A model generated the notes under the pieces. It had not been told where the DNA came from. It did no database searches and was given only the letters and a program-made list of their open reading frames with translations. A stretch of DNA of 64,000 nucleotides from Eriocheir sinensis (Eukaryota > Arthropoda > Malacostraca > Decapoda > Varunidae), in NCBI RefSeq assembly GCF_024679095.1, contig NC_066531.1:10512234-10576233 (forward strand), given 5' to 3'. The position numbers and the translations under genes were made by a program. Below, one piece after another: positions 63,582-64,000 of this stretch (positions within the stretch are counted from its first letter, which is position 1; every line of letters starts with the position of its first letter).

Positions 63582-64000
63582 TAGACTAAATATTTAACTT
63601 TAATTCCACAACGTTCACCTTTGAGTCTAAAATGCTAAAAACTATGTAAAATCAGTAAATTATGAGGAATGAGCCACCGGGAATACACTGGGGGCGCGTT
63701 ACCATGGTGTGCTTTGTCCCCCTCCCCTTCGTTACACTAAATATTTAACTTTACTTCCAAACCGTTCGCCTGTGGGTCTAAAACGCTTTAAACTATCTGA
63801 AAACAGTTACTTGTGAGGAATGAGCAGCCGGGAATACACTGGAGGCGCGTTACCATGCTGTGTTTTGTCCCCCTCAGCATCCTTACCGCTATATATACCT
63901 TATTTTAATCCCCCAATGTTCGGTCAAGAATGCTTAAATCTACCTAATGACAGTTAATTGTGATGAATGAGACCGGGTATACACTGGGGGCGCGTTACCA
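63582..64000. repeat. ~150-bp tandem repeat (satellite-like), runs off the right edge
   Basis: Three units starting near 63582, 63732 and 63880. Each has CTAAATATTTAACTTTA (weak in unit 3), then GAGGAATGAGCCACCGGG, AATACACTGGGGGCGCGTTA and CCATG. The third is cut by the window edge, so the array length is unknown. Confidence 0.85.

Overview
The window is eukaryotic, intron-bearing and very rich in transposons, microsatellites and minisatellites. There are no operons or bacterial signals. Dense dinucleotide repeats, tRNA-derived SINEs, Penelope, DIRS-like, Jockey/CR1-like, Ty3/Gypsy, hAT and Tc1/mariner-type elements, and sparse host exons in multi-kb introns suggest an arthropod, most likely a decapod crustacean. 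This is an inference; no diagnostic host marker is present.

Host genes are scarce. Three plus-strand exons (2310-2382, 9410-9581, 16914-17037) have good splice signals and encode part of a fibronectin-III domain and the membrane-proximal ectodomain typical of receptor protein tyrosine phosphatases. A minus-strand exon (8180-8336) encodes a signal peptide and has CRE, CCAAT and E-box motifs just upstream. Two minus-strand exons (39972-40084 and 39679-39759) encode the C-terminus of a METTL27-like methyltransferase.

Layout. 1-2.2 kb: CR1/Jockey-type LINE. 2.7-3.4 kb: minisatellites. 3.7-7.6 kb: LINE remnant, then a Penelope-like element split by LINE-A. LINE-A is my label for a LINE present in at least eight pieces: 6.3, 12.0, 12.3-15.6, 15.6-16.2, 19.3, 22.8, 39.0 and 50.8 kb. 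10.4-11.9 and 17.6-18.9 kb: two copies of a TA-flanked non-autonomous DNA transposon. 22.1-22.6 kb: large palindrome. 24.9-36.5 kb: L1-like ORF1 remnant, Jockey-like ORF1 and ORF2 fragments, SINEs, hAT-type MITE, DIRS-like recombinase, and a Jockey-like LINE split by a solo LTR. 36.8-38.7 kb: LINE 3' end with tandemly duplicated coding units, and a 25-bp minisatellite.

40.4-49.7 kb is the most structured region. A DUF4218-like ORF is followed by a five-exon DUF4806-like gene, probably both from one animal CACTA/EnSpm-like element. Its third exon is split by a 4.4-kb IS630/Tc1/mariner-superfamily transposon with about 1.25-kb terminal inverted repeats and an uninterrupted DDE transposase domain. 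51.7-59.4 kb: a decayed Ty3/Gypsy errantivirus-like provirus (gag, pol, env-like), inserted into a LINE-A copy and itself cut by a hAT element with an uninterrupted 848-aa transposase (59.4-62.5 kb). The right edge runs into a roughly 150-bp satellite.

Apart from the host exons, this is a record of nested mobile elements. The best-supported histories are those where removing an insertion restores an open frame: the DUF4806-like exon and the Jockey-like reverse transcriptase.
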